The notes: generated from the sequence alone by a model not told the origin. Counted from the first letter of the stretch, positions 23,684 to 34,548 are shown. The stretch: DNA of 46,787 nt from an uncultured Clostridia bacterium (GCA_944332185.1 CALVJJ010000009.1:1-46787); one strand, 5' to 3'. Numbers and translations are program-made.

Positions 23684-24505
23684 TTACGTTGCAGAAGGGA
23701 TAGGACAAGGGGTAGGCAACAGAAATTCTTTTTCCTCTATTCTGCCATAATAAACAGCTAGAGTAGGTGTAGCAAGAGAGGGATCCTCTTGTGATTGTTG
23801 CAGTTGATTCTTTTCGCTTGCTGGTTTCATATTCTCAAAGACATCATAAATTACTTCATCGGGATACATTTTATCTAACCATTCTGCAAAGGTAGTTCTG
23901 GCTTCTATGCCTTTGTGCCTCATAGATTGACGCAAGAGTGCCGAGCAAGTAATTCCCATATTTAAAGCCATAAGAACAATACAAATCCATGTCATAACGT
24001 TGCCAAAAGTATAAGGGATCTTTTCAATCCATTTTGAGCAAAAAGGATAAATCACTTTCACCACTACCATGAATAAAAGTCCCCAAAATACCATATAGGG
24101 AATGGTTGTTCTGCCGTTAAGATTCAAAAATCTTGCAGAGTAATCCCAAGAAACGCTATGAATAAAGATTTCTTGTAGCCAAGATAGAATATACTCAAAT
24201 CCACCCCCAATGAGTCCACCTAGTGTCCAAAGAAGTTTCCAATCTTTGACTCTATGTAAGATCAAAACGCAAAGAACGGCACCAAATCCATAAACAGGAT
24301 TGAGTGGTCCATAGAGCAATCCTGCACGAGAAACCCAAACTCCTTTTTTGCATAGTGTCAGTATTTGTTCGTAATATGTTCCTGCAATACAACCAATTAC
24401 AAAAAACCAAAAGTATTTGAAAAAACAGTATCCTTTTGCAAAAACTTTTTTTTGTTGTGTAATAGGTGTTGGAATATTGTCATGTTCTTGTAAAATAGAA
24501 TCCAT
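23684..24505 (-). CDS. Putative ABC-transporter type IV / CmpB-family membrane protein
   Basis: 273 aa with about five membrane helices. The sequence GLLYGPLNPVYGFGAVL, GGLIGGGFEYILSW and the WDYSARFLNLNGRTT block are the signature of PF06541 (putative ABC-transporter type IV, CmpB). No ABC ATPase lies nearby, which is common for this family. The C-terminal 70 residues are soluble. Start after GGTGAA. Transport role is a family annotation, not shown here. Confidence 0.8.
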   Translation of the reverse strand: MDSILQEHDNIPTPITQQKKVFAKGYCFFKYFWFFVIGCIAGTYYEQILTLCKKGVWVSRAGLLYGPLNPVYGFGAVLCVLILHRVKDWKLLWTLGGLIGGGFEYILSWLQEIFIHSVSWDYSARFLNLNGRTTIPYMVFWGLLFMVVVKVIYPFCSKWIEKIPYTFGNVMTWICIVLMALNMGITCSALLRQSMRHKGIEARTTFAEWLDKMYPDEVIYDVFENMKPASEKNQLQQSQEDPSLATPTLAVYYGRIEEKEFLLPTPCPIPSAT

Positions 24506-24910
24506 AATTCACCATATATTTATCATTTACCATCGCAATCTCAGTATAACAAAAATATCTAGGTTTGGGTAGTATTTTTTTGAAAAAAGTGTAAAATGTC
24601 ATATTTTTTAGATAATTGTCACAAATTTTATTTTTTTTTGATCGTTTTGGACACACTAAAAGAAAAATATTTTGCATAGTTTTTTATCGATATACCATAG
24701 GCGCTAGATATTAAAAACGGTATCATTGTAAGTTGTTTGATCACAATCCATTTTCTTGACAATAATCCATCGTATGAAAAATCTAGAAAATGAATGTTGG
24801 AAAATTTAAGTAAAAAGTATTTTTATTTGTCTAGATTTTGTGTTATAGTAAATATATATGCAAACTTTATGGGAATAGTCTAATAGCTTAGGTTACCAAA
24901 AGGGGATAAG
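24506..24910. other. 405-bp intergenic region between divergent genes
   Basis: AT-rich, with no frame that has a ribosome site and no recognised riboswitch or RNA. It should hold the promoters of both flanking genes; TATAGT at about 24844 is a possible -10 for the surface protein gene but its -35 is poor. Confidence 0.5.
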
Positions 24911-26296
24911 ATGAAAAGAAAGTTAGGGAATTTGTGGATTATTTGTGCTATGATGTGTCTATTGATGGGGGGTGTAGTCTTACACGCGTCCACAAGTACA
25001 AAAAGTGTAGAAGCAAAAGAATTAGAACATAATCAAATTATGGCAGATACGACAGCTGTAGATGAAGGGGTGGCTATTGATTCTAGTGATATTGGAGCCA
25101 ACCTATATTATGCTCTACAATGGAATTTAAAAGGTACAGAATGGGAAACAGATATTTTGTACAGTAATTCTTTATACAATGCTGGCATTACACATTTGAA
25201 TTTGAGTATTGCAGATATTTTTTCGGGAGCAGAATATACGTATGATGCAGGTCTTTCGGGACTTAAAAAATTCAATTTGACAAAAGTAGAGTCTATCGAT
25301 TTGTCTAGTAGCAAATTGACAGAATTTCATGCTACAGATATTGTGCCAGATACAACGATATGGAACAACTTAACAAGCATTGATCTATCCAATAATGCTT
25401 TGATAGAAGTGACATTTGGTGGAAAAATGACACAACTACAATCTATAGATTTGCATAACAACACCATCACTTCTGTAGAAATAAAAAGTTTGATTGCTCC
25501 AACGATCACAGTGAATTTGAATAACAATGCATTAGCCAAGGTAGAAGATATATCCATGCCATTCAATTCACAATCCAAAGTCACCATCTCTTTATATGCG
25601 AATGCTATGGTGAGCAAACCACAAAATACGCAAACACGTATTTTTCAATATGGAATCCAAAACTTAAGTGCTTTATCCTTAACCAGTGGTGATACAGTTG
25701 TTTGGGAAACGATGGGAGATATTGTGCCACACATTTTTACTGTTACGTATACTGATGATGGCAATATTGCACAAGAGACATTATACAAAGCACTAGATCC
25801 TGACACGGCGAGTTTTACTTTACCAGTGAATACCTATCGTATGAAATACTACAATACGGCAACTAATCAATATCTGCCAGAAACAGAGGTAGAGATCGGG
25901 TTGCCTGCATACGAATTTACCATAAGACCTATCACACCATCTTATAAAATATTGGTAGATGGAAAAGAATATGACAAATATACAGATACCATTAACGGTA
26001 GGCCAAGTCTTAAGATCTTTGGGGGAGAAGGGCAATTATATTATTCCGTTGGTGGTGCTAATTGGATTGCTGTAGAAAATGGAGAAATTGTGAACCTAGA
26101 TCAATACTCTGGAACGTACGTGGTACGTATTAAAAATGTAGAAAATGGCATTGAAAGCAAGTATGTTTCGGTGTCCTTATCTACAAGTTTGAATGCCTAC
26201 TTACCAGATGTCGTCATGTTGGTATTGGTCATTGCCATTGTGCTTCTCATTGCATTTGTGGCATTACCACTTCTTAAAAAATATGTCATTAGGTAA
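24911..26296 (+). CDS. Surface protein with leucine-rich repeats and C-terminal membrane anchor
   Basis: 461 aa. Signal peptide at residues 1-27, four to five imperfect leucine-rich repeats between about 95 and 225 (L-x-x-I-D-L-S-N-N-x-L type), a beta-rich middle and a C-terminal membrane helix (VVMLVLVIAIVLLIAFVAL) followed by KKYVIR, so the bulk lies outside the cell. No LPxTG motif. Ribosome site AGGGGATAAG. The P-type ATPase gene starts 5 bp downstream. Binding partner unknown. Confidence 0.82.
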   Translation: MKRKLGNLWIICAMMCLLMGGVVLHASTSTKSVEAKELEHNQIMADTTAVDEGVAIDSSDIGANLYYALQWNLKGTEWETDILYSNSLYNAGITHLNLSIADIFSGAEYTYDAGLSGLKKFNLTKVESIDLSSSKLTEFHATDIVPDTTIWNNLTSIDLSNNALIEVTFGGKMTQLQSIDLHNNTITSVEIKSLIAPTITVNLNNNALAKVEDISMPFNSQSKVTISLYANAMVSKPQNTQTRIFQYGIQNLSALSLTSGDTVVWETMGDIVPHIFTVTYTDDGNIAQETLYKALDPDTASFTLPVNTYRMKYYNTATNQYLPETEVEIGLPAYEFTIRPITPSYKILVDGKEYDKYTDTINGRPSLKIFGGEGQLYYSVGGANWIAVENGEIVNLDQYSGTYVVRIKNVENGIESKYVSVSLSTSLNAYLPDVVMLVLVIAIVLLIAFVALPLLKKYVIR

Positions 26297-26301
26297 GAAT
26301 T

Positions 26302-28938
26302 ATGTATAGAAAGAAAATAGAAGATGTTTTAAAATCTTGCCATACGTCATTACAAGGTCTTTCGCAAAAAACAGCACAACATCGTCTAGAAAAGAATGGA
26401 TACAATAAACTGCAAGAAGGTAAAAGAAAAACCATATTGCAAAAATTTTTAGCACAATTCAAAGATGTGCTGATCATGATTTTGATTTTGAGTTGTATCT
26501 TAAGTATGGTGTTGGGGATTGTCAATCGTTCGACAGATGAATTCGTAGATGCAGGATTCATATTGTTTGTGGTGATCATCAATGCTATTATTGGAGTCAT
26601 TCAAGAAAACAAAGCAGAGAATGCATTAGATAATTTGAAAAATCTTACCAAACCTTATGCCAAGGTTTTACGTGATGGGATCACCCAACACATCAAAACA
26701 GAAGAATTAGTTGTGGGAGATATTGTTCTATTAGAAGCTGGAGATATTGTGCCAGCTGATCTTCGTTTGGTTGATGTCAATTCTTTAAAAATAGAAGAAT
26801 CGGCTTTGACGGGAGAAAGTCAAGCAGTAGAAAAACAGACACACGTCATACGACAAGAAAATGTAGCCATTGGGGATCAAAAAAATATGGCATTTATGGG
26901 AAGTGTAGTTTGTTATGGGAGAGGTATGGGTGTTGTAGTAGCAACTGGTATCCATACAGAAATGGGGAAAATCAGCCAAATTCTTGCCGACCAGACTATA
27001 GAGCGTACTCCTTTACAACAAAGGATTGATCATACAAGCAAAATCTTAAGCGTGATCGTGATCATCTTAAGTATTGCAATTTTTGTCAGTGAAATGGTAT
27101 ATGGCATGGACTGGGCTCATGCTTTTATGGTGGCGATTAGTATTGCTGTTTGTGCTATTCCTGAAGGACTGCCAACAGGGGTAACGATTACCATGGCTAT
27201 TGGTGTGCAACAAATGAGTAAGAAAAAAGCCATTGTAAAACATTTGGCAGCAGTCGAAACTTTAGGGAGCACACAAGTGATTTGTACCGATAAGACAGGG
27301 ACTTTGACACTCAACCAAATGACAGTTGTGGAAAGTTTTTGTTTAAGCGATGACCAAGTGGCTAGAGAGCAAATGTTATTTTGTATGGCTCTTTGCAATG
27401 ATGTGCACGTACACAAAAGCAAAGACAAAATGGTGACACTGGGAGATCCGACAGAAACGGCTCTTGTGGAATATGCTTATGCACAAAATGTTGCAAAATT
27501 GGATTTACTTAAAAAATATCCTATGATGGCAGAGATCCCGTTTGATAGCAATAGAAAAATGATGAGCACGATTCATCAAATGCCACAAGGTATACAAATG
27601 TACACTAAAGGTGGGGTAGACCAAATTCTAGAAAAATGTACACATATTCTAGAAAATGGAAAAGAAAGAATACTGACTGAAGAAGACAAAGAAGTCATAC
27701 TTAAAAAGAATAGCGAATTTGCAAAACAAGCATTGCGAGTGCTAGCTTATGCTACAAAAAATATTCGCCACGAAAAAGAACAATATTTGCCAGAAGATAC
27801 TGAAAAAAACTTGTGTTTTTTAGGAATAACTGGTATGATAGACCCACCACGAGAAGAAGTAAAACAAAGTATTGTCACTTGTCAACAAGCCGGTATTGAA
27901 GTTGTTATGATCACAGGAGATCATAAAGATACTGCTTTTGCTATTGCCAAAGAATTGGGGATCGCAGAGTCAGAAAAACAAGTGCTAACGGGAAAAGAAT
28001 TGAACACCATGACAGAGCAAGAAATCATGGAAAAAGTACCAGAGTACCGAGTATTTGCACGTGTGAGTCCGGAGAATAAAGTACAGATTGTCAAGGCTTG
28101 GCAAAATCATCACAAAATAGTAGCGATGACAGGAGATGGAGTCAACGACGCGCCAAGTATCAAATGTGCTGACATCGGGGTAGGTATGGGTATTACAGGG
28201 ACTGATGTCACAAAAGGAGTCGCAGATATTATTCTTACCGATGACAATTTTTCTACCATTGTTGGAGCCGTAGAAGAAGGAAGAAAGATCTATCGTAATA
28301 TTCTAAAAATCGTTCAATTTTTGTTGGGTACGGGCATGGCAGAGATGATTTTGCTGTTTGTCATTATTGCGCTTATGGGACAGTCATTCTTTACCCCGGC
28401 CTTAATCCTTTGGATCAACTTTGTGAGCGATACTTTACCAGCTTTGGCATTGGGAGTAGAACAAGCAGAAAAAGATATGATGAAGTGCCCACCCAATCCT
28501 AATCGAAAAAATTTGTTTGCTGGAGTAGTGGGACTTAATATTCTCATATTTGGTGTCTTACAAGCATGCTTGGTATTTGGGGTATATTTTGTAGGATTGT
28601 ATGGGGTGAAACTATCTCCTGTCGTTGTCAATACGATGTGTTTTGCTACACTAGTGATGATAGAATTATTCCATTCTTATAATTTAAGACATGATACACA
28701 AAGTTTGTTTGGGGCAAACATCTTTTCCAATCGGTATCTAAATGGTGCATTTTTCATTTCGCTTTTGCTTACTGTTCTAATCATCGTATTGCCAATAGCA
28801 CCACTACAAAATGCCTTTGGAGTGCATACCCTTACCATACTGCAATGGTTGTGTTGTGTAGGGGTAGCCATTTTAATTATTCCCATGGCAGAAATATACA
28901 AATTCATCAAAAGAAAATTAGCACAAAGGAGAAAGTAA
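26302..28938 (+). CDS. P-type cation ATPase, Ca2+ type (P2A-like)
   Basis: Membrane pump that uses ATP to export a cation, most likely Ca2+. 878 aa, full length. Motifs in order: ALTGES (actuator), CAIPEGLPTG in M4 (SERCA-type AAIPEGLP), the phosphorylated Asp330 in CTDKTGTLT, YTKGGVDQ (nucleotide binding, KGA-like), MITGDH and MTGDGVNDAPS, and an M5-M6 region. Family members also transport Mn2+. The gene begins 5 bp after the surface protein and argS begins 1 bp after its stop, so all three may share an mRNA. Ribosome site is weak (AGGTAAG). Confidence 0.92.
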   Translation: MYRKKIEDVLKSCHTSLQGLSQKTAQHRLEKNGYNKLQEGKRKTILQKFLAQFKDVLIMILILSCILSMVLGIVNRSTDEFVDAGFILFVVIINAIIGVIQENKAENALDNLKNLTKPYAKVLRDGITQHIKTEELVVGDIVLLEAGDIVPADLRLVDVNSLKIEESALTGESQAVEKQTHVIRQENVAIGDQKNMAFMGSVVCYGRGMGVVVATGIHTEMGKISQILADQTIERTPLQQRIDHTSKILSVIVIILSIAIFVSEMVYGMDWAHAFMVAISIAVCAIPEGLPTGVTITMAIGVQQMSKKKAIVKHLAAVETLGSTQVICTDKTGTLTLNQMTVVESFCLSDDQVAREQMLFCMALCNDVHVHKSKDKMVTLGDPTETALVEYAYAQNVAKLDLLKKYPMMAEIPFDSNRKMMSTIHQMPQGIQMYTKGGVDQILEKCTHILENGKERILTEEDKEVILKKNSEFAKQALRVLAYATKNIRHEKEQYLPEDTEKNLCFLGITGMIDPPREEVKQSIVTCQQAGIEVVMITGDHKDTAFAIAKELGIAESEKQVLTGKELNTMTEQEIMEKVPEYRVFARVSPENKVQIVKAWQNHHKIVAMTGDGVNDAPSIKCADIGVGMGITGTDVTKGVADIILTDDNFSTIVGAVEEGRKIYRNILKIVQFLLGTGMAEMILLFVIIALMGQSFFTPALILWINFVSDTLPALALGVEQAEKDMMKCPPNPNRKNLFAGVVGLNILIFGVLQACLVFGVYFVGLYGVKLSPVVVNTMCFATLVMIELFHSYNLRHDTQSLFGANIFSNRYLNGAFFISLLLTVLIIVLPIAPLQNAFGVHTLTILQWLCCVGVAILIIPMAEIYKFIKRKLAQRRK

Positions 28939-28939
28939 C

Positions 28940-30649
28940 ATGGTACTGCAACAATTAAAAACCATACTAAAAAAAGCATTTTCTCAAGCAGGATTCAATC
29001 AAATAGAACCAAAAATGATTGTTTCTAATCGACCAGATTTATGTGACTATCAGTCTGATAGTTGTTTTATGCTTGCCAAACAATTACATCAAAACCCTTG
29101 GGATATTGCACAAAAAGTCTTACTTGAATTGCAAAAAGATAAAGGAAATGAAACAATTTTTGCAAAGATAGATATTGTGAGACCGGGATTTTTGAATTTT
29201 ACTTTGGCAGATCAGTTTTTGACTAACTGTGTGGAAAGAATGTTGACACAGCCAAAATTTGGATTGGAAGTACCAAACAAGCAAGAAACCTATGTGTTAG
29301 ATTATGGTGGACCAAATGTGGCAAAACCTCTACACGTAGGGCACTTACGTAGTGCTATTGTGGGCGAAAGTGTCAAAAGAATCATTGAATGGTATGGACA
29401 CAAAGTGATAAGTGATGTGCATTTGGGTGATTATGGATTACAAATTGGGCAAGTGATCTACGGAGCTATACTCGATCATAAACAACCAAAAGATCTAACT
29501 TTACAGTATCTAGACACTATTTATCCAAAAATGAGTGCGTTAAGCAAAACTGATGAAGTTGTCAAAGAAAAATGTGCCCAAATCACTAAAGAATTACAAG
29601 AAGGTAATGCAGAGTACAAAGAATATTGGAAAGCCATTGTTTCCATATCCAAAGCAGATATTGCTCGTATTTATGACTATCTTGATGTGCACTTTGATTA
29701 TTGGCTAGGAGAAAGTGATAGTTATCAAGATATACCTGCATTAGAAAAATATTTGAATGATAGATCCTTACTTTACACAAGTCAAGGAGCAAGAGTGATG
29801 GATATTGCAGAAGATACCGACAAAAAGGAAATGCCACCACTTTTATTCCAAAAGTCTAATGGAGCTTATTTGTATGCAACAACAGATTTTGCAACCATTT
29901 GGCAACGTATTCGGGATTGGGATCCTGATCATATTCTCTATTTTACAGATATTCGACAAGCTCAACATTTTGAAAGTGTGTTCCGTGCTTGTAAAAAAGC
30001 TGGTTTAATTCAAAATGGTAGACCACAACTAGAATTTTGTGGATTCGGTACAGTCAACGGTGTTGATGGAAAACCATTTAAAACCCGTGCTGGAGATAGT
30101 CCAAAACTAGATAGTTTGTTTAGACAAGTCAAAGAAGTCTTTATGGGTATTAAAGAAAGCAACAAACAAGCTAGTCAAGAAGATCTAGACAAAATTGTCA
30201 ATGCAATTATTAAATTTGCTGATTTGCAAAATGCAAAAGAAAGAGATTATATTTTTGATATTCAAAAATTTTCCAATATAGTAGGCAAAACAGGTCCTTA
30301 TATCTTGTACACCTACTTAAGAGTCAAAAATATTCTTATGAGCAATACTATTGACAATCATAACCAGAGTGGTATAATCTATAATGAAATAGATAGAAAA
30401 TTACGATTGGAACTTTTAAAGTACTTTACCATTATGCCTGTTGCCATGGAAACAAAAAGTCCAAGTGTGATCTGTGATTATGTGTATAATTTGTGTACAG
30501 TAACCAATTCTTTTTATGAATCCAATCGAATTAGTACGCTTGAGAATCTACAACAAAAACAAGATTGGTGCGTATTGCTTGCTTGTGTAGAAAAAGTGAT
30601 GCACCAATTATTCCATATCATTGGAATGGAAGCACCAAGTGTGATGTAA
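28940..30649 (+). CDS. argS: Arginyl-tRNA synthetase
   Basis: Charges tRNA-Arg. 569 aa, full length. The class I HIGH motif appears as HVGH at residues 132-135 within the GGPNVAKPLHVGHLRSAIVGES block specific to ArgRS; FLFQ-type KSNGAYLYATTDFA and the C-terminal anticodon-binding ending IIGMEAPSVM (family L-G-I-x-x-P-x-x-M) agree. AAAGGAGAAA ribosome site lies inside the end of the ATPase gene. No T-box leader, so regulation is through the upstream genes or none. Confidence 0.95.
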   Translation: MVLQQLKTILKKAFSQAGFNQIEPKMIVSNRPDLCDYQSDSCFMLAKQLHQNPWDIAQKVLLELQKDKGNETIFAKIDIVRPGFLNFTLADQFLTNCVERMLTQPKFGLEVPNKQETYVLDYGGPNVAKPLHVGHLRSAIVGESVKRIIEWYGHKVISDVHLGDYGLQIGQVIYGAILDHKQPKDLTLQYLDTIYPKMSALSKTDEVVKEKCAQITKELQEGNAEYKEYWKAIVSISKADIARIYDYLDVHFDYWLGESDSYQDIPALEKYLNDRSLLYTSQGARVMDIAEDTDKKEMPPLLFQKSNGAYLYATTDFATIWQRIRDWDPDHILYFTDIRQAQHFESVFRACKKAGLIQNGRPQLEFCGFGTVNGVDGKPFKTRAGDSPKLDSLFRQVKEVFMGIKESNKQASQEDLDKIVNAIIKFADLQNAKERDYIFDIQKFSNIVGKTGPYILYTYLRVKNILMSNTIDNHNQSGIIYNEIDRKLRLELLKYFTIMPVAMETKSPSVICDYVYNLCTVTNSFYESNRISTLENLQQKQDWCVLLACVEKVMHQLFHIIGMEAPSVM

Positions 30650-30663
30650 AAGGAGTGCCCATC

Positions 30664-31287
30664 ATGAAGCAGGATATCATTAAAATTTTGAATCAAAAAT
30701 TGCATCTTTTAAAAGACTATTATGACAAATATTTTAAAAGAACGAGAAGACAACTCTATGCACATATAGATCTCGATAAGACCGGTGATCCTTTTATGCT
30801 CTTTGGGGACTTGGAAACGATGTTTATCTATAAAGTGCAAGATAATGCTGTATCTAGAATTGGAAGCATTGATTGTCAAGAATTTCCAGAAGGATTGTAT
30901 ATCGGTCATTATGATATTTATGAAGAATGTGATCGATACAAAGCGATTGGATTCAAAGGATTGGTATATTTTTTGAGTGTGGCACAAAAACTAGGAAAAG
31001 AAAAAGTCTCTCTGAAAGCTTTAAAAAGAATGTATCAAAAAGAAGACGCTAATGTAAAATTGTATGAAAAAGTAGGATTTCACCAAACAGATGATCCAAA
31101 ATACGATCTTACTCCTATGGAATGTAATGTCAAACAATGGGAGCCGGGAAAAGTGTATAAAATGCAACCTACTGGTATGCCTAAAGTGATTTATCAACAA
31201 ATAAAATATGTGAACTATCTTTTTGAAGAAAATGCAAAAGAAAGAGAAGAACAAAATAAAATGGAAGAATGTCTTAACAATCGTTAA
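30664..31287 (+). CDS. GNAT-like protein of unknown function, 207 aa
   Basis: Starts 14 bp after argS at MKQDII with AAAGGAG; a longer in-frame start inside argS has no ribosome site. The centre resembles a GNAT acetyltransferase: FKGLVYFLSVAQKLG could be the acetyl-CoA helix and NVKLYEKVGFH matches the frequent A/N-x-x-L-Y-E-K-x-G-F motif. The canonical R/Q-x-x-G-x-G/A loop is not clear, so this is a tentative call. Last gene of the unit. Confidence 0.55.
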   Translation: MKQDIIKILNQKLHLLKDYYDKYFKRTRRQLYAHIDLDKTGDPFMLFGDLETMFIYKVQDNAVSRIGSIDCQEFPEGLYIGHYDIYEECDRYKAIGFKGLVYFLSVAQKLGKEKVSLKALKRMYQKEDANVKLYEKVGFHQTDDPKYDLTPMECNVKQWEPGKVYKMQPTGMPKVIYQQIKYVNYLFEENAKEREEQNKMEECLNNR

Positions 31288-31297
31288 GGCATTTTTT
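31270..31297 (+). terminator. Terminator of the surface protein-ATPase-argS-GNAT unit
   Basis: TGTCTTAAC, AATC, GTTAAGGCA stem with T-run; overlaps the last codons. Confidence 0.8.
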
Positions 31298-31565
31298 ACA
31301 TTTTCTTACATAACTACAAGAAATTTTGCATAGAAAGGTGTTTTACAATCAAGGATTAGGGTACAATATTGTTAAGTGTCACAATTAAGTACTAAATATC
31401 ATGAAAATAAGTGTACAAATATTTTTTTTTATGCTAGAATATAGTGTTTTAAAAGTTATGAATTTTTTAAATGAGCCGTAGGGTGTAGCAAAAAGACGTA
31501 ACATAATTACACAGTATGACAAATATTGCATATTGTGAAGACATACGATGATATTGGAGGACAGA

Positions 31566-33872
31566 ATGGAAAAGAAAAACAAATTAGGACAGTGGTTTAC
31601 ACTGATACTACTAATTGTGCTAGTTGCTGTAATATTTTGGTATTCTAGCCGTCCAAATTACGGGAAGGAAATATCCATCACCCAAGTTCAACAAGAGATT
31701 GAACTGGACGAAGTGGTAGCAATTTATGCACAAAATGGTGTTGCTAGAATCCTTTATAAAGAAGGATTGGAAAAAAATACAGTATCTAAAGAAGAATTTC
31801 CACGTCAAGCAGATGCGTATTTCAAATACACTTCTTTAAGTACAGAGATTTTTAGTTATATTATTGAACGTAACACTTTGATTTTACAAAACAACCCAGA
31901 TTATGAAGGAAAGACAGTGATAGAACTATCTACTCCTTATGTAGAACAAAGTTGGTTGGAAGCTATCATGCCATACATGAGTTTGATCATTATGGTGGTG
32001 ATTGCTGTTGTATTCTTCCGCATGATTAGTAATGCACAAAAAGGTGGCAGTGCATCAGGCAACGGATTTGTAAAAAACAAAACACGTATTGAAAAATCTA
32101 CTATCAAATTTTCTGATGTAGCCGGCCTTGATGAAGAAAAACAAGAAACAAGAGAAATTGTAGATTTCTTGCAAAATCCAGAAAAATATAAAAAAGTAGG
32201 GGCTAGAATTCCAAAAGGAATTTTATTAGTAGGCCCTCCAGGAACGGGTAAAACATTACTAGCTAAAGCAGTGGCAGGCGAAAGCAATGTTCCATTCTTT
32301 AGCATCAGTGGTAGTGACTTTGTGGAATTGTATGTAGGTGTTGGGGCAGCCCGTGTTAGAGATTTATTCGATACTGCAAAACGAAATGCTCCTTGTGTCA
32401 TCTTTATTGATGAAATTGATGCCGTAGGTCGTAGACGTGGTGCTGGACTTGGTGGTGGCAATGATGAAAGAGAACAAACACTAAACCAATTATTGATCGA
32501 AATGGACGGATTCACAGCCAATGAAGGTGTGATCGTATTGGCTGCAACCAATAGAGCAGATGTGCTTGATCCAGCATTGTTACGTGGTGGTCGTTTTGAT
32601 AGACAGATTACGGTCAACTACCCAGACGTAAAAGGTAGAGAAAGCATCATGCGTGTACACGCAAAGAACAAACCTATTGATGAAAGTGTGGATTTTGGTG
32701 CGATTGCAAGACTTACAAGTGGATTTGCTGGATCAGATATTGAAAACTTCCTAAATGAAGCAGCCATCTTAGCCGCTAGAGATAATAGACTTACCATTAC
32801 CATGGAAGATATTAGTGAAGCCATTCACAAAGTAGCACTTGGTCCACAAAAACGTAGTCACTTGATCAGTGAAAAAGACAAACGTATTACAGCATATCAT
32901 GAAAGTGGTCATGCTATTTTGTCAAAACTATTAAAGAGTGGCAATGAAGTGCATGAAGTAAGTATCATACCACGTGGTCATGCTGGTGGATATACTTCTT
33001 ATAGGTCCAATAAAGAAAATGAACAATATTTGACTTATGAAAAACTTTGTAACGAAATTTGTAGTACCATGGGTGGTCGTATTGCTGAAGAATTGACTTT
33101 TGGCGAAATTACCACAGGTGCTAGTGGCGATATCAAACAAGCAACAGATCTTGCTCGTCGTATGATTACCGAATGGGGTATGAGTAAGAACTTGGGATTT
33201 GCTAGTTTTAGTAGTGGAGAAGAAGTGTTTATTGGTAGGGATTACCAAACACGTACTCCATACGGTGAAGATATGGCTACAAAAATTGACCAAGAAGTGC
33301 AAGATTTGTTAAGTGCTTGCTATCAAAAAGCTTATCAAATGCTAAAAGATCATCAAAATATCTTACAACAAATGGCAGAATTATTGCTTGAAAAAGAAAC
33401 TATCTATAGTGATGAAGTAGATATGATTTTTGATGGTAAAACCAATGAAGAAATCATAAAATTCATTGATCAAAAGAATGCAGAACGTAAAGAAAAAGAA
33501 GATAAAATTCGAGCACAAGCAAAACAAGAACAAGAAAAAAAGACTGCTCAAGTAAAATATCAAGCAGCGATTGCTCTTCATAAAGCAGGTATATTATCTG
33601 ATGAAGAATTGGAGATAATTAAAAAAGAACATGAAGAGAAAGTAGGTTCTTCCCATCATACAGAAGAAAATACAGAAAAAGAGAATACGTCTACTAACAA
33701 GGTAGAATCAACTGCTAAAGATAGTCAAGTTGAAAAGCAAGAGACAGAAAAGGAAGACAATAAAGAAACAACCACAGATTCTGTCGAAGAAGGTAAGCAC
33801 AAAGATAGTGTAACAACCAAGAAAAAGACAACGAAAACAACTAAAAAGAATGATAAAAAGGATAAGGAGTAA
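31566..33872 (+). CDS. ftsH: ATP-dependent zinc metalloprotease FtsH with long charged C-terminal extension
   Basis: Membrane AAA+ protease for quality control. Two membrane helices (about 11-28 and 135-155) flank a small outside domain. Walker A GPPGTGKT is at 223-230, Walker B VIFIDEID, the SRH at [21 protein letters not shown] positions, and the zinc site HESGH at 445-449 (usually HEAGH) with the third ligand in [10 protein letters not shown]. Proteolysis ends near residue 640; the following 125 residues are Lys/Glu/Thr-rich and end in KKDKE, making 768 aa against the usual 600-650. Start at MEKKNK after GGAGG. Confidence 0.95.
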   Translation: MEKKNKLGQWFTLILLIVLVAVIFWYSSRPNYGKEISITQVQQEIELDEVVAIYAQNGVARILYKEGLEKNTVSKEEFPRQADAYFKYTSLSTEIFSYIIERNTLILQNNPDYEGKTVIELSTPYVEQSWLEAIMPYMSLIIMVVIAVVFFRMISNAQKGGSASGNGFVKNKTRIEKSTIKFSDVAGLDEEKQETREIVDFLQNPEKYKKVGARIPKGILLVGPPGTGKTLLAKAVAGESNVPFFSISGSDFVELYVGVGAARVRDLFDTAKRNAPCVIFIDEIDAVGRRRGAGLGGGNDEREQTLNQLLIEMDGFTANEGVIVLAATNRADVLDPALLRGGRFDRQITVNYPDVKGRESIMRVHAKNKPIDESVDFGAIARLTSGFAGSDIENFLNEAAILAARDNRLTITMEDISEAIHKVALGPQKRSHLISEKDKRITAYHESGHAILSKLLKSGNEVHEVSIIPRGHAGGYTSYRSNKENEQYLTYEKLCNEICSTMGGRIAEELTFGEITTGASGDIKQATDLARRMITEWGMSKNLGFASFSSGEEVFIGRDYQTRTPYGEDMATKIDQEVQDLLSACYQKAYQMLKDHQNILQQMAELLLEKETIYSDEVDMIFDGKTNEEIIKFIDQKNAERKEKEDKIRAQAKQEQEKKTAQVKYQAAIALHKAGILSDEELEIIKKEHEEKVGSSHHTEENTEKENTSTNKVESTAKDSQVEKQETEKEDNKETTTDSVEEGKHKDSVTTKKKTTKTTKKNDKKDKE

Positions 33873-33877
33873 CATAC

Positions 33878-34462
33878 ATGAAAAAAATACTAACCATTAT
33901 TGCGTTATGTTTGATTGGCGTACTTGCTACAGCAACCATTGTACTTGCTTGTATTAAATACAATTATAATGTGATAGCTTTAGATAATGTTACAGCTGTA
34001 CAAATTTATAATGGATCTAACAATGAACTATTTGAAAAAGAGATCAAAGTAGATGAATACAATCAAGTCCTGGATCTATATAAAAAAGGTGCAAAACAAA
34101 ATTTACTGAATGCATTATTTCAAGGGAATTTAGGACATGAAATAGTCGTAGACAGAGTGTCAACAACTACCGTAACAGGTAAACTTGGTTCTACAGGAAC
34201 GATTGCCATCAAATTCTATGTGCAACCACAAGAATCATTAGTAATTGATGGTAAAGAGTACAAATATAATGATCAAAGTATATCTTATGACTATATCACT
34301 ATCTTATTAAGTAATGTCAATAATGTACAAGAAACCACATTATATTTTACAAGTAGCAACTCTTCTTCCTATTATTCTTATAGTGTGACTTGCTATGCTA
34401 ATTTTTATCAATTATATCAATATATTGCAGGATTTGATAACTGGTCAAGTTATACAGCATAA
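33878..34462 (+). CDS. Membrane-anchored protein of unknown function, 194 aa
   Basis: Not recognised. N-terminal hydrophobic segment (residues 4-26, ending LACIK; the Cys is not in a good lipobox) followed by an extracytoplasmic, beta-rich, Ser/Tyr/Asn-rich domain. Starts 5 bp after ftsH with AAGGAG inside the end of ftsH, so it is translated from the ftsH mRNA. Could be a substrate or partner of FtsH; that is only inferred from position. Confidence 0.7.
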   Translation: MKKILTIIALCLIGVLATATIVLACIKYNYNVIALDNVTAVQIYNGSNNELFEKEIKVDEYNQVLDLYKKGAKQNLLNALFQGNLGHEIVVDRVSTTTVTGKLGSTGTIAIKFYVQPQESLVIDGKEYKYNDQSISYDYITILLSNVNNVQETTLYFTSSNSSSYYSYSVTCYANFYQLYQYIAGFDNWSSYTA

Positions 34463-34490
34463 AAAATAGAGGATCTTCCTCTATTTTTTT
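34461..34490 (+). terminator. Terminator of ftsH and its partner
   Basis: AAAAATAGAGGA / TCCTCTATTTTT stem with T-run. Confidence 0.85.
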
Positions 34491-34548
34491 ATATGATACA
34501 AAATAACAAGAAAAGATAAAGTTAAGACATAAAGTACAAAATTGTATA

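Noticed and set aside
24840..24910. Possible riboswitch before the surface protein gene
   Set aside because: No conserved motif of c-di-GMP, c-di-AMP or other known classes could be matched.
31937..32617. 226-codon frame antisense to ftsH
   Set aside because: Composition is that of a complementary-strand shadow of a conserved gene; no ribosome site, no recognisable domain.
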